Positions 38,877 through 53,904 of a stretch of DNA of 64,000 nt are shown in pieces. A program made the position numbers and the translations under genes. Each line of letters opens with the position of its first letter. The first letter of the stretch is position 1. This DNA comes from Circinella umbellata (Eukaryota; Mucoromycota; Mucoromycetes; Mucorales; Lichtheimiaceae): contig JAIWNF010000004.1 of NCBI GenBank assembly GCA_025093555.1, positions 1,178,001 to 1,242,000 of the forward strand, given 5' to 3'. A model generated the notes under the pieces. It did no database searches, was not told where the DNA came from, and was given only the letters and a program-made list of their open reading frames with translations.

Positions 38877-39666
38877 CTATGATTGTTCACGATAAACGAA
38901 TTGAAGAGTTTGAGAATTAGGAAGGCACTCCACTTCAATTGAAATGATTTCATCACCAGTGAGATTAGTAGGATACAAAGCTCGCCTTTTGCTCGGAAGA
39001 GCCAAAACAGGTAATTTTCCTTGTCGGATGTGAGAGTCAAAAAACTCCACACCTCTGTCATAGAATTCCACATTATATTTTTTTTTATGCTTCTTGTTTA
39101 ATTTATCATATTTTTTTTTATAAGCCGTCAATAACATTTGATTTTCATAATCAAATGTAATCCATACATTGGTTTCTGCCATTGCTGTATTATTACTATA
39201 TAATGATGATTCAGCACGAAATGCCCAAATATGATCCAAATTGGCTATCAATAGCATGTTATCTTGTCTCGGTTGTTGTTGTTGTTGTTGTTGTTGTTGG
39301 GTCGTTGTGTTTATATTTGCTGCTGTGGGATTTGTATTATTATCTATAGCTCGTCTGGTATCTTGTTGTTGCTGTTGATAGTGTATATGTTGATTATTAT
39401 TATTGCTGTTTTCATTAAGTTGACGAATAAGATCAGCTTGTTGTTCTAGATTCAACACCTCACCTAATGGACCATTAGATTTCACAGAGTGAACTCTTCC
39501 CATGGGAGAATTAATATGAGGTGGTGATGGAGTTATAGGTCCTATGGGAGATGATTTATCTCGACCATTTGGTAACATAAAAGAAAACCATCGTTTTTTC
39601 TTCTTAGGTGGTGTGGATGCAGATGATCCTGTTGACATAGAAGGTGTTGTAGCTATGGAACTAGGC

Positions 39667-39708
<42 letters not shown>

Positions 39709-40839
39709 GTTTGTGCTTGTTGTTGAGATGATGGTGGCGGTAATATTGGTTGCTGATGCTGTTGCTGTGGCAACGACGACGTAGATGAGGATTGTAGTAT
39801 TGTTTGTTGTTGAGTGTTGGGTTGTTCTAATAGTGGTTCGATTTGCAGTGATTGTGATGATGGTTGTTGTATAGGCAATGATTCATGTGAGCTCATCGGT
39901 TGTTGTGGCTGTTCCTGTTGAAGTAATTCTTGTTGCTGCCCCTGCTGTCGTTGCTGTAAATCAATCACTGGATCGGTATAAACTGTTGGATCGTCGGCTA
40001 ATATTAGAATATTTCGTTGAGCATTTTTTTTTGCCAATAATTCCATTTCATTCATTGATTCATCATCTTCCTCGTCGTCCGTCGGATCAAGATCATTATC
40101 TATAATTTCATTGTCTTCTCCATTATCATCATCATCGTAGTTCTCATTATCATCATCATAATAATGAGCACTATGAGAAGTCTCGGCGCCAAGAGAGGCG
40201 GGACGACGACGTGGATAGTTATAGCGATACCGGTCTCCCTCCTGTATTATTTATGTTTCAAAAAAGGTAATTGTTTTAGTCTTTAAAAAACAACAACAAA
40301 CTTTATAAATGTACACCCGAAAATAAAATATAAAGCGCCACCAAAGAGAAAAATTAAAATAAGCAGAATAAATGTACCTCTTGTTTATGAGTATCATAAT
40401 ATTCACTACTGTGATGATATTGTGGTTGGTGTCTAGGTGATGATCTTTGTTCACGATAGGTTTTTGCTGACATGGAAGAAGATCTTCTCCGTCGAGGAGG
40501 GGGAAGGGGTTGTTGTGATGCTATTCGCCACTGCGGTTGCTGTTTTTGACGATGATAATGCTGTTGCTCTTGGTGAGGGTAATGATACTCTGTATTATGA
40601 ATAGAGGCGGATCGTCGTCTGCTGTTTCCACTTGATCGACGTTGTATTGATGAAGATGAAGGTTGATATTGACTACAGTATGGGTCATCACAAAGAATAT
40701 GCTCATGTTGATTACTTGTTGCTGTTCTGGATAGTATGGTTCGAAAAGAATGTGCTCGATGATCTAATCGATTCATATGTTGTTTAACATAATCATCATA
40801 ATCATGGTTACTTAATGATCCGAGCATATATGTTGACAT
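38877..40839 (-). CDS. Gln-rich protein with C-terminal WWE-like domain
   Basis: Two exons (40839-40378 and 40241-38877) give 608 residues. The N-terminal part is rich in Arg, Ser, Gln and Tyr. An acidic stretch follows (DDDNENYDDDDNGENND...), then Gln tracts including a run of 14 encoded by repeated CAA codons near 39667-39708. The last 118 residues are well folded in composition: IWAFRAESS, NVWITFDYENQMLLTAYKKK, NVEFYDRGVEFFDSHIRQGK, and DEIISIEVECLPNSQTLQF. Two Trp-containing strands followed by an ENQ..L..AY pattern resemble WWE domains, which bind ADP-ribose or ubiquitin-pathway partners. This assignment is tentative. The intron falls between codons. Function unknown. Confidence 0.75.
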
Positions 40840-41464
40840 CTGATATTGTTATTATCCCATAAAATTTTTGCTGCTTTTCCTTTGTTAATAAAAAATACTG
40901 ATAATAAAGTAAAAGTAAGAAAATTTTAAATGAAAGAAAGAAGTGAAAAAAAAAGAAGAGAAGACGAAAAAAAGGAAAAAATCACGCCCTTGTTTTCTTT
41001 TTTGTTCTTTTTAGGAAGAGATGATCAGCCGGTTTTCATGAATGGTCCTGGGGCAGTAGTTTTAGGTAGGACAAGAATTGGTGTATTACTTATCTTTCAT
41101 AGTTTAAATAATGCGGATGAATTGTCATAATATAATCATACACAGAAATCATTATTGTAATTCTTATTGTATCTTATAATAATATAATAATAAGTCAAAA
41201 ATAAAAATAAAAATTGTATAGATAATAGTAGAAAGCTACGTTTATGTTTGCCTAATTTATAGGAGCAAAGCGTGCCATTATTAGCATCAATGCTTTTGAC
41301 TCATGCAAATTAACCAGGTCATAAATATAAGAAAGCTGACTTTAACATGTTTAAGCCCGACTTCTCTTGTTATTTTTCATATTTTTCCACTCCTTATTTT
41401 TTTTCTTATACATACATAACAAACATACATACTTATACATACTTCACATATTGAAAAATAGAAT
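40840..41464. promoter_or_regulatory. Divergent upstream region of the WWE-like gene and the Zn2Cys6 gene
   Basis: About 625 bp. It has an AAAG-rich stretch (40930-40985), a mixed segment 41015-41110 that contains a 66-codon ORF without support, and a pyrimidine-rich leader with repeated ATACATAC just before 41465. No specific operator recognised. Confidence 0.4.
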
Positions 41465-44400
41465 ATGCAATCAAATTCACCACCTAATGGACAACAGCTA
41501 CCTCTGGATAATAATAGACTTTCGATGTACTTAGCACCAAATAACAATAACAATAATACAGAACAGCAGAGTCAACATTCTTTACTATCGACGAGCATAA
41601 TTCCACGTTCGGCAGCGGCGCCGAATACACAACAACAGATCCAAGCTCCTCCAATATCAAACTTAGAAGGATCTCAGTCCACATTACCTATGCCAAATAC
41701 TTTGGTACCTAATGACGATAGGAATTCGAGCCGAAAAAAACGAACTAAAAAAGATCGCGCTTGTAATTATTAATATTAATATTCATTCTTATTATTGATA
41801 ACATTAAACCTGTCAAGTCCAGATAGCATGACTAACTTCTTGTTAACATTATCTATTTGATTGCTTGTAAAGGTGATTTGTGTCGAAGGAAAAAAATAAG
41901 GTAGAATAGTTTAATAGTGAATAATATGATAAATTTATTGATTCACACACTTTATCTCTTTTTTACTTTATGCTTCAATTAGGTGTGATTACAGTCAAGC
42001 CTATCCACAGTTATCTTGTACTTCTTGCAAAAGTTATGGGAAGCAATGCACGTTTAACGAGGTAATTAATATTAATATAAAAGGGAATAAAAGATGTTTT
42101 TTCCCATCCAAAAATAACAATAATTAAAACTGACAGCATATTGACATGTGATGTTATATAGGCAGCAAAGAAGCGGGGACCACCAAAAGGTTATGTTGAA
42201 GGACTTGAAAACCGATTACGACGTATGGAAGAAATGCTAATGAATGTTGCTAATGCGGGACGTTTATCACCTGAAAGTTATCAGGATCTTATTCAAGATA
42301 GAGATGATATACCAACATCATCAAAAAGAGGATCAGGAAAGAAACGTGCTTTAGATAATAAACGGCAAAAGGCAGTATCGGCTATATTATCACCTTCTTC
42401 TTTATCATCATGTACAAATCCTACAACTGTTGAGGAGAATAACAATGACGTAACTCATAAAGATTCTACGAGCATTTGCAATGCTAATAATCCTAGCAGT
42501 AGTAGTAGTGGTAGCAGCAGTAATACATACTCATACGTTGGCAGTTCGTCCGGTTTACATTTACTTGGGAAGCTATTTCCAAAAAGTGGATTTCCATCCC
42601 ACTCCAATATTCTTTCATCTGTAGATGAAAGTGACATGATGGTGCAACGCGAACCTGAAAATGCTCAGTATGGAACTATTGTTATCAATGAAAAGAACGA
42701 TAAATGGGAACCACCACATAAAGAAGTTCTGGATCGGCTTATTGAATTGTGAGTTATTTTTTTATTCTTTGGAGAGAGGAGCGATTTAAATATGGTAACC
42801 CACTCACCTCAAACTACTATAACAGATACTTTAAAAAAATGAATGTATTTATTCCCATTGTCGATGAAACAGATTTTTATGAAACTTATCGTAAAGGAGA
42901 AGATAATATTTCAAAACCCTTGATTTTAGCCATTTGCAGAGCCTCTGCCAGGCTACTGGATGAGGATGATTGGGTCGTTAAAAAACATAATATCAATCGT
43001 AATGAACTGTTTGTTTCTTTATCGGATGAATTATTATGTGAACAATTGGATTTCATGAACCCAACGATTGATAAGATCCAAATATTATTGTTAACTGCTT
43101 GTACTGCAAGAAAATGGGCTGCTGAAAGCACAGATTGGTTGGCAATAAGTTTAGGTGTTAAGATGGTAAAATGATACATACATATTACGTGTACAACAAT
43201 TAACAATGGAGAAAAGAAGAGGGGGGATAAGTAGGAGCATTAACAGCTTACTTGCAAAATGTTTCTTTATGGGTAGGCTCAAGATCTTGGATTACACCGA
43301 TCCAATACACAATTAGGGATTCCAACACAGAAAATAGAAGCCCGTAAACGATTATGGTGGTCTGCTTACGTATTAGATCGTTGGATTTGTGCTACATTAG
43401 GAAGGTAAGAAATACAAAGTTTGATGTTTACTTTATGCAAAAAAATGTGTTTATATAATCATATTTTGTGGTTACATGTGTGTTATATAATCAAGTGATA
43501 ATGCATAAAATCCGATAAATTATAACTAAACTGAGATATCGTCTTTCTTATCAATGCAACAATTTATAGGCCGCTCACAATATCAGATGCTGATTGTGAT
43601 GTGGAACTGCCAAAGGCACTAGAATCCAGTAACAATACTAATAATTACTTATTCATACGGTATTTCACTACATTATCTGCCATTCTGGGTGATGTTCTTA
43701 GAATTTTATGTTCTCCGCGAGCTAGGTCTTTTTCTGATAAGCGACGAGGAATGGAAGAAATCTACCGGAGCCTAAATAAAACTCTTGAAGATTGGGATCA
43801 TAGCCTTCCAGACCAATGGAAATTTAGCTCTGCTGAAATGGAACGTATAGAAAGAAAGGATTTGAATATGGATCTTGAAAATAAATTGAACTATGGAGGT
43901 AAGTTAATCATTCTGTTAATTATTATTACTTATGTAGGTTGTTATATATTTGAACGTTATGTATTAATATGAGTTTATATTTGTTTTTATTTAGTTGGAC
44001 AGTTACGACTAGCTTATTACTCGGTCTTATTATTATTGAAACGGCCTTTTGTTGCAACAGGTGAACGCAGTGAATTTGAAGTCCCAGATGAATGTTACGA
44101 CGCTATCCAATCAATTTTAAATATTGTTGAAGCGGTCCAAATCAAATCCATGCTGAGTTTCAGTTGGTCCCTGACAAGTAAATATAAAGAGAGCGGCGAT
44201 AAAAAAAAAGAACTTGACAGAAGGAGAAACAAACTGATTATATAATCTACAAAATAGGTTACATCATGTTCCAAGTATTGATAGTGACCCTGTTACTGCT
44301 CCGAAATCGTGATCAAGAAATTGCAACTAATGCGGAAAATTGTGTGGAACGGCTTTCAAATCAATATCGACGGGTTGAAACATATATTCCAGAGGTAAAT

Positions 44401-45017
44401 GCTTCTAGTAATGATAATTATAATAGCTTTTTCTGTGCGTGCGTGCGTGTGTTTATGTTATGCTGTGTTATATTGTGTGGCGTGTATCCACTATAACTTT
44501 AAAAATGATTACCGGAGAGTTTTATACTATATGGGAAACTTTTTCAGCAAAAAAGAAACAAACTTAAATTCTCATTCATTATTATAAAATATATCATATA
44601 GCCATCAGCGATACCGGTATTAGAAATCATGGCAAGATTAGTAAAAGATCCAAATGAACAAAAGAATAACAGTGATGACAATCATACTGATGAAAAGGTA
44701 GCTTTACCTTCATCATTATCAAATGATAATACTTACAACAATGATATATCATCCACAGTCGAGTCATCATTATCATCAGCAGACGAAAATACACGTGCAA
44801 AGGAACATCAATATGGAATGCCAGTCTGGGGTGCGTCCAGTGGTTTAGATTGGCAAGGTATGTGTTTCACCATATTCTAATTGAAAAAAAAAAGAAGAAA
44901 ACCTTTTTTCTTATTTTCGGCCAAACTAATTACTCCAATTTTTTAAAAATAAAACTCTTTGTAGATTTAATGGATATATTGGCAGATAGTGGATATCAAG
45001 CATTAAAAGGAAAATAA
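41465..45017 (+). CDS. Zn2Cys6 (zinc-cluster) transcription factor with fungal_trans domain
   Basis: Likely nuclear activator. Eleven exons: 41465-41762, 41873-41900, 41983-42061, 42162-42748, 42826-43165, 43277-43404, 43570-43898, 43995-44177, 44258-44394, 44602-44857 and 44965-45017, giving 805 residues. The zinc cluster (about residues 98-133) spans three exons: KKDRAC, DLCRRKKIRCDYS, and CTSCKSYGKQCTF, followed by KKRGPPKGYVEGLENRLRRM, a linker and coiled-coil start. The middle homology region includes LIELYFKKMNVFIPIVDETD, ARLLDEDDWV and AQDLGLHRSN..GIPTQKIEARKRLWWSAYVLDRW, typical of fungal_trans. The LHRSN..W..YVLDRW pattern matches XlnR/Xlr1-type and related regulators. Target genes unknown. 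GAL7 lies 473 bp downstream in the same direction. Confidence 0.9.
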
Positions 45018-45490
45018 TAAAATAAAAAACAGGGCCTGTGGTTACTACATGGTTACCTGAGAGAGGGCACGATACTCTTTCCCTTTTTTTTACACACACA
45101 CAGTGATAATAATAGAAGTAATAATACTTTTAGTTTAAGGGACTTTGATTTGAGTATTCCCGAGCAACAGAATTACATAACAAATCCAGGATAGTCGGAC
45201 AATGCATTGTAAACCCCGATGTGTTATATAATCAAGGTGCAACCGCGGGATTGGTTGGAAAACCTTTTTACTACGACACCAAAAAAAAGGAAGCTAAAAC
45301 GAACAATTATATATAAAAGAAGGGACAAATTAAAAAGGGAAACAAGTTCTCATAGAAAAAAGGGGGGATTTTTTTCACATCTTTTACTTTCCTTTACCCT
45401 TTTTATCCCATCTTTCTATTATATAGCTACTGCGTGTGTAATTGTTATCTATAAACACAGTATTATATAGACAACAACATAACAACAAAT
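45018..45490. promoter_or_regulatory. Upstream region of the uridylyltransferase gene
   Basis: About 470 bp. It contains AACCCCGATGTG at 45211-45222 and CAACCGCGGGATTGG at 45239-45253. The CCGCGG core is the kind of inverted CGG pair that zinc-cluster proteins bind, but a single copy proves nothing. Confidence 0.4.
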
Positions 45491-46657
<1,167 letters not shown>

Positions 46658-47193
46658 ATGTTTTGTTAATTTTCTTTATATAATACAAGGCTTTTCTTTT
46701 CAAGGGCTTTTTTTTTTATTTCGTATCAACCATTTTATTTTTTACACAAAAACACAGTTCACTGTATATAATAACACAAAATGTATATAAATATATATAA
46801 ATATATTATAGACTCTGGTGGAAGTGGCGACAAAAACTGTCGTCCTTTCTTAGACTATTGCTTTTAAATATATTCCAATGTTTTCAATCCTCCTCTTTTC
46901 TTAATTCCTCGTCCACGTTTAGTTCAACAAAAAAAGCAGCGACTCGACATACTGATAAGGATGAAAAAGCACCAGTGTTAACAATATCATGATCCTTTTT
47001 TGAATTGTGTATGGCGTATTTTAACTTTCTTTTACCCAATGACTGAGTTGTAATTTTATTTCTATTTTCTATATATCTTTTATATTATTGATCAATCACT
47101 TATTACTGTTATTACTATTCCCAAATAACTGGATGTGTTTTCTTAAACAGCAATCATAAAAGTCTACATCACTTTATTATGTTTTTACACTAT

Positions 47194-47228
<35 letters not shown>

Positions 47229-48526
47229 TATCTTCTATATCACTTCACTATTATTATCAATATTATTATTATTACTATTATTTTTGTTGTTACGAAAAAA
47301 AAAGATTTTTTCTTCACCTTTTGTTCTATTTTGCGTATAAATTTAGACTTCCTCTTATACTGTTCTTTTTATAATACTGGTGCACTCTACTTTGTACGTA
47401 TTCCTTGATTTAACCAAAAATAGAGGTGGCTGACGTTGAGAGGGACACTCGTATCTATTTACACAGCCACGTCCCCTTGTTATGCTTGTCTTACAGTATA
47501 GTGAAACCGTTCTCTATTTAAATTTTTTTACAATGTTGTCTATCTCCATGTTCTTGGAATTTTCCATTTTCGATACACACTTGTTCGAAATCAATAGCTG
47601 ACCCAAGAAGTTATGTTTAGCGATATGTGTGTTTGCTGTGTCACACTGCTACTGACAAAAACGTCATTTTTATAGTTGGCTTAATTCATTTAACATAAAG
47701 TCAAAATCGTGTGAGTTTCTTCTTACTTTGGCGCCACTTTGATACACACGACATTAAAAAACACAAAACAAAAAAAGAGAGAGGGAGAGAGAGAGATGAC
47801 ATATGACAACAATATATCCTATTCTATAATAATATAATGCATCACAGAATTTTCTTCTTTGAAGCGCGCCACAAACACACGAACATGAAAAGGAGAATAA
47901 GATTCATCTTATCTTTGTAAAATCATAACACACAAAAAACTTGTTTTTACAATCTATTTTTACACTGTCTATTTACTACTTTATCGAGATCATCTTGTAA
48001 TCATTGTATACCATTAAAGTACACTGCTTCTAGTTTTTTTCTCTTTGCGGTTATCATGTTTTATGAATCACAAGAAAAGAAAAGAAAAGAAAAGAGGCAA
48101 AGTAAAAATAGTCTTTGCTTAGAAATCCGTGTGACATGATTGTTGAACAACTAATTTTGGGAAGGTGGTGATGGAAAGAGAGAGCGCCGCATCTTTTTAT
48201 GCGCGAGAAAGAACAAAGAATCCCAAGCGGCGCATCTCTTGTTGGTTTTCTTCTGTATTTAGATTGTGCAACAAATCTTTTTATGGTATTTTTTTTCGAC
48301 CTCTCTGGATTTGGCAGTTAAGTTGAAAGTTTTTTTTTTTTTTTTACATGGGCGCACATACACACACATGTAACGCTTATACAAAAAAAAAAGTATATAT
48401 AAATACAAATCATGGACTTATCAGACCTTTTTTTTCAAGTTTCAACATTATTATCCTTTTTCTTTGTTCTTATTTTTGTTTATTAAAAATCATTTATATT
48501 CTTATAACGCTTAATAATTTATCACA
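46658..48526. other. Long upstream region of the Crz1-like gene
   Basis: About 1.9 kb with no coding signal found. It contains an (AT)n run at 47202-47225 and an AAAAG repeat at 48072-48095. Two copies of a GCGsCGCATCT motif lie at 48184-48194 and 48227-48237. A pyrimidine-rich leader precedes 48527. The length suggests a complex promoter or an unseen 5' UTR intron. Confidence 0.45.
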
Positions 48527-49576
48527 ATGCAGAACTATAATTTTGATCAGCCTACCTTTTATGAAGACAAATATTCACAAGTTCACCATCACCACCCTCA
48601 TTCTCATCAATGGGATCCCAATACCATACCTTTTTCTGTGAATAACGAATTACAACAGCAGTATACTGAATCCATTATGGGTCCGTATACAGAACTTTTG
48701 GCAGCCTCTTGCTCATCCACTGGTCCCATGGATTCGTCCCCCACACTTTCTTGGGACGGAGGCTCTTTAATTTCTTCTGATAATATATCTACTATTACGC
48801 AAAGTAGTTCTCCGGTACCAACGTTGGTAGGACCTTTGTACCAAGAATCTGGATTTGCTTCCATGGTGATGAATTCACCACCACTTAGTACTTCTGCTAC
48901 TATGGACCATACTTCTATGGAAATAAGCTCTTTTTATGTTCCTCCTCAAGCTACTGAAATGACCGATTTTAGTATGAAAACGTTTCAAGTACCCCCTTCA
49001 CCACCATTATCAATTTCAACTTCTGAAGATATAGAGATCATTATTGTCAAACAAGAAGATCAAGGACGACAAGAGAAAGAACACAAACAACAAAAGAAAC
49101 AAAAGCAAAATTCACCAACAGCAGCAACAACTAGTTCTTTTCCATCATCTCACATCATTACTACTCGTACTTCTTTACCCATGGTTTGTAACACACAAAC
49201 GAAACGCAGAGCAAAGCATCCTAAACAAGAAAATGCTTATCCATGTCAGGAATGTAGTAAAGTCTTTACTCGTCCATACAACTTAAAGTCACATCAACGT
49301 ACACATACTCGTGAGCGTCCCTTTGTTTGTAAAGAGTTTTACTGCCCATGGAAATTTGCACGCCCACATGATTTGAAACGACATGAATTGCTTCACAGTG
49401 GTGTCAAGCCTCATGAATGTCCTCACTGTGATAAGCGATTTGCTCGACGGGATGCTTTACGCCGACATTGGAAAGTAGATATTCAGTGTGGCCAAGAAGC
49501 AGAACGATTATCAATTGTTAATGCTGCTGTTGGACGACGCCGTGGTGCTGGTAAAGCTGGTAAAGTCATCAAATAA
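48527..49576 (+). CDS. C2H2 zinc-finger transcription factor, Crz1-like
   Basis: Single-exon gene of 349 residues. The N-terminal two thirds are low complexity: His-rich ([10 protein letters not shown]), Ser/Thr/Pro-rich, with an acidic VKQEDQ stretch. Three C2H2 fingers occupy residues about 240-325: [44 protein letters not shown] and [18 protein letters not shown]. The [26 protein letters not shown] and [11 protein letters not shown] patterns match calcineurin-responsive Crz1-type factors. No obvious PxIxIT calcineurin docking site was located, so regulation by calcineurin is not claimed. The third finger lacks a standard second His spacing ([10 protein letters not shown]), as in Crz1 proteins where it is variant. 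Confidence 0.88.
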   Translation: MQNYNFDQPTFYEDKYSQVHHHHPHSHQWDPNTIPFSVNNELQQQYTESIMGPYTELLAASCSSTGPMDSSPTLSWDGGSLISSDNISTITQSSSPVPTLVGPLYQESGFASMVMNSPPLSTSATMDHTSMEISSFYVPPQATEMTDFSMKTFQVPPSPPLSISTSEDIEIIIVKQEDQGRQEKEHKQQKKQKQNSPTAATTSSFPSSHIITTRTSLPMVCNTQTKRRAKHPKQENAYPCQECSKVFTRPYNLKSHQRTHTRERPFVCKEFYCPWKFARPHDLKRHELLHSGVKPHECPHCDKRFARRDALRRHWKVDIQCGQEAERLSIVNAAVGRRRGAGKAGKVIK

Positions 49577-50268
49577 GTTTACTTTTTATTTTGTTACTCA
49601 CATTCCCCCCACTGCTAGCCTAATGCGTATCCTCTTTCTGAAATAATAATCCAACATTCTGATATTCTTAAAACTCCATTATAATCTTACTTTAATTGTA
49701 TATATTTATCCTCTTTTTTTTTATTTTGATTCCCTTATACGTATTGCGAAAAAAAACGTTTCTTGATCTTATTTTTGAATATACCCCAGACGCACCCACA
49801 CCAAAAACAAACCAGCCCTTTTTTTCTTGTTCATTCTTATTTTATGTTGAAAACATACCTACATACCTACATATATATTATACACATTATCTAAATAGTT
49901 CTTATTCTTATTATGTCATATGAAATTACTTTTTTCTATTATATAAACATTAAAGTTATACTAAGTTTTTATTATTTTTAATGAAAAAAATTCTCCTTCC
50001 TGTTGTCTTTTAACTTACATAAACAGTATATACGTATTGATTAATCACTGTTACTAATATTAATCCAGAATATAAACTGTTGCATATTATTATGACGTGT
50101 ACTTTATCCATCCATCGCGAATATTGCTATCTTTGTTTATTTTCGCCCTTCTATTGAATTTTTATACTAATTCTGGTTACGAGCAAAAAAAAAGTAATTT
50201 CAATGTATGTATAATATTTTATTATAGTTATGATTATTACTATCTAACAAAGTAAGTGTAATTATTAT
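49577..50268. other. Convergent 3' intergenic region
   Basis: About 690 bp between the Crz1-like stop and the EMC1 stop. AT-rich, with no coding signal. Poly-T stretches near 49716 and 49988 fit 3' UTR ends. Confidence 0.5.
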
Positions 50269-53200
50269 TTACTTCCATAATGCATTAACGCGTTTCCGAC
50301 GGACAATTGGACCAGCAATAGCGATAGCAGCTATAAGACCAATGATTGTCATAATTAACTGGGATTTTGAAAAATCTTCACTCAACACATCAAATTGTCG
50401 ACTAGGAGAAGATTGTGTGAAAAAGGTATCTAATCCATAAGCAAATACAACCGATGTTGATTCTAAAAGTGTTGGTTGTGTAATAATCTTTTTGATACCG
50501 AAAATCTAAAACGCGATAAGTAAGAGAAGCATGAGTAAATATAAAATATTAGCATTATCGCAAATTATCATCTAAATGAATCTGTAGTATTTTTTTTTCT
50601 TTTTTTTTTTTTTTTTTTTTTTTGGGGGGGGGGAGAGGTTACCTCGAGTGAGTAAGATAAAAAGAATAAACGATCATCAGAAATAGGTGAATAAGGTATT
50701 AAACCTTCTTCTTGTTGTTCTTTTGTAGGTTTATCTCTTGGTCGTCTTGGATCCAAAAAGCGTTTATTTACACCCAAGATTTGATTTGAACCAAGAGCAA
50801 CTAAACAAATACAATAAAAGACAAAAAAAAAAAATTAATAAAAATTCTTTCTTTTTTCGAAGAATCTGTTCGCTTACACAAAATATCTCGAGTGGAAACA
50901 CCGTTCCGCGTTACTGTCACACCAATTGCTTTAACAGAGTAAGGGAATGCAAATGCAGAAGACTGAATATATGGTCGTACATTATCAAATGAGGAAAAGT
51001 TTTCACTATACAAAAAAAGAGAATATGTGCTTAGCTTTTGTATTTGTTTTTGCCTTTTTTGATAAACAAAGCGACTTTGTTCTTTTTTGTTACTTTACCC
51101 AGGAATTCGTTCATTTTCATATTGACCTTCGTAAAGTTCTAGTACAACTGCCTGATAACCTTTGTTCCGACTATCATCACTCCAAAAATGGTAAACGACC
51201 CAATTTTCAACTTGAATCACATGAACTGGGTTCTCTACTGCGTCAACATTTTGATGAACCGTTTCATATAAGATAGCACCTTTAACACCATCCACCAAAC
51301 GCACCATCAATGTTCTTTGTTCAGGTTGTGTTGTGATCACAGTGAACATATGAGGATTCAGATATTTATACATAACATTACGATTACCGAGAACTTGACC
51401 CAACAATGCAACCTTTTCATAGGGCTCACGTCCACCTACAGCGACAATGGTTTCATCTTCAGGGACAGCTAATGTCCATACTTGTTGAGCATTCAAACTA
51501 CCGCGATATCCTTCACCAACTTGATATCCTCTAAACAATCGCTCTTGTTTTTGTTCCACAAAATAGAACTTATCCTTATAAGAAAGAAAAGCCTGACGGG
51601 AACCTTCAGTGTCGGGGTATATAAAGGTTCGGCTTGAACCTGCGTCGTAGAGCGCCAGAATATGTGTATGCTCATCCGGTTCTTCAATAGGAAGTCGCAT
51701 GACTTTAGCAATACGTGTTTCAGTGACAAGTTGTGGATCAAAAAATTCTTGCATTTCGGGAGTCAAAGAAGAAGCAATATAGTCTTCACCCGTCAATGCA
51801 TTAAGCCGATAGAAATGGGTTTCTTCATAACCAATACCACCTGTACGACCAATAACGACAATCAAGGGAGGTGATTTAACAGATACACTGTTACGTACAA
51901 CAATAACATGTTCGAAACGAACAGAGCCAAAATATCGACTCCATACAGGCGCCCCATCATTGGCTGAATCACGAACAATTACTAGACCCGTTTCAGTTAC
52001 TGTAATTAATAACTTGCGTAATCCAAAGTGGTCACGATACAGATTTTCATTCTTGGTGGTACCATTAAAACATGCTTGAACATCGATTCGATCTAGTTTG
52101 TGTCTTTTGGGTTGAGAAGCAGGTATATATCGAGATAACACCCATTGAGGTAAGCGTTGTAATTCAAAAATGTGGGTTTGAAGACGATGTAAGTATCGAA
52201 TATAAGGACTAACAGCAGCTGGTATTTCTTGTTCCACACCCACTAGTTGTGTCAGCTGTTTTTCAGGCAAATCCAAAAATTCAGTCATACTAGCGTGAGC
52301 CATAGCTTCATCACGAGACCATTTCAGACCGTTCTGGTCAAACATGAATGTGGATCCACTCTCGGTGACAACAAAAGCGAGTAAAGGTTCGTGAGTAACT
52401 AGTTTAGCAAATATAACGTCACCCGTCAATGAAAAATCGTGAGGAAGAATACTTTTTTGTTCGCGCGAAATCAAATCTAAAACCAGTTTGTTTTGAGAAT
52501 TTTTTGAGAATCGTGTAACATCTAACCCGGAAGCATCGGCGCTTCCAAATGAATCCTGATAATAAAATAAGGTTTTGTGTGAGTCAAAATAAAGTTTTCA
52601 GTGAAAGGCATACGTGCCTGGGGGTTTATACCTGTACACCTAAATCTTGAACCAATTCAATATTCTTTTGATTGATACGAATAATAGCGGTCGAAACTGT
52701 CAAATCTTCCTGAACCAAATTATAAGCTGACAAGAATAAAATATCCTCAGTATTACCAGGGGCAAGAGCAACCGTTTGTGGTTCAGCTTGAGAAAAAGAT
52801 GAAAGTGATCCAACCAAAGACTATAAACAAAGGGACAGGAGACCTTTTAGTATATCAACCAACAAAAAAAAACATTAAAAACAAACTATCACAAACAACT
52901 TACTGAGACAGTTGCTTTTTGAACCTTCTTTGAACCAAGTTCATTCCATTTTACTGTATCCTTTTCAGTCCAAACTAAATAATTTCCTACAACCAAGATA
53001 TTATCAGAAGTAGTAGCTGCAGAATGTTTGAATGTATTGACTTGAGCACCATTATCATAATTGAATGAAGTGACAATAAATGATGTTGGTGCTTCTACTT
53101 GTTCAACAACGTATATGATTTGATCACGTTTTTGTACTGCAAGAACAATATCACTAAAAATAATAATAATAGTTATCAGCATGATACTCATATTTGTAAA

Positions 53201-53867
53201 TTTCCTAGTGTAGACACTCTTTAATCAGTTACCTATTTGAGCGATCCACGTTCCAAACAGATTGGCCTCGAATACCATTTACACGCATCAATTTCCCATT
53301 ATCGATAATAATAAGATCATCATCATCATTCTCAGTACTAATTGAAGCTACTCCTTTTCCATCCAATGAACGTTCCCATACTAATTGACCTGTCATCGAA
53401 TCCCAGAATTGTGCAATGCTTGATTCTTGTTCTTGTTGTGATAAAGTCAGAATACCTTAATATTGATTATCATGCCAAAAAAAGCACTGTTAGTTTACAC
53501 ATACATACATACATACACATTCTCGAAAAATACAATCCTAAAAAGTATCTTTTTACCTGATTTTGTTCCATAATATTCGCTTATGTTTTGATCGAGAGCT
53601 TGTCGCCAAACTATTATATAATATAGGTTAGAAATAGAGATGTTTTCTTTATTTTCTTATGAAAAAAAAACGTCAGATTACCAATAGCACCAGATTCAGT
53701 ATCAAGTGAAGCAAGTACATTTCGTTCGGTACCAACAATAAATTTAGATGTTCCGGTCGATTGCGCCCAGCGTGTTTTCCCTACCCACGCATGATGCCTA
53801 TAATTTAGAAATAAAAAGAATTTCACTTTTAGCATCTATTCATCTTCACCTTCACACGCACACACTT

Positions 53868-53904
<37 letters not shown>

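Noticed and set aside
40930..41130. 66-codon ORF in the divergent gap
   Set aside because: A Lys/Glu-rich start from an A-rich tract, no homology, and it lies in the upstream region of two well-supported genes.
43865..43972. Hydrophobic C-terminus read through the intron of the Zn2Cys6 gene
   Set aside because: A consensus GTAAGT donor and a downstream acceptor restore the fungal_trans frame, so the extension is intronic.
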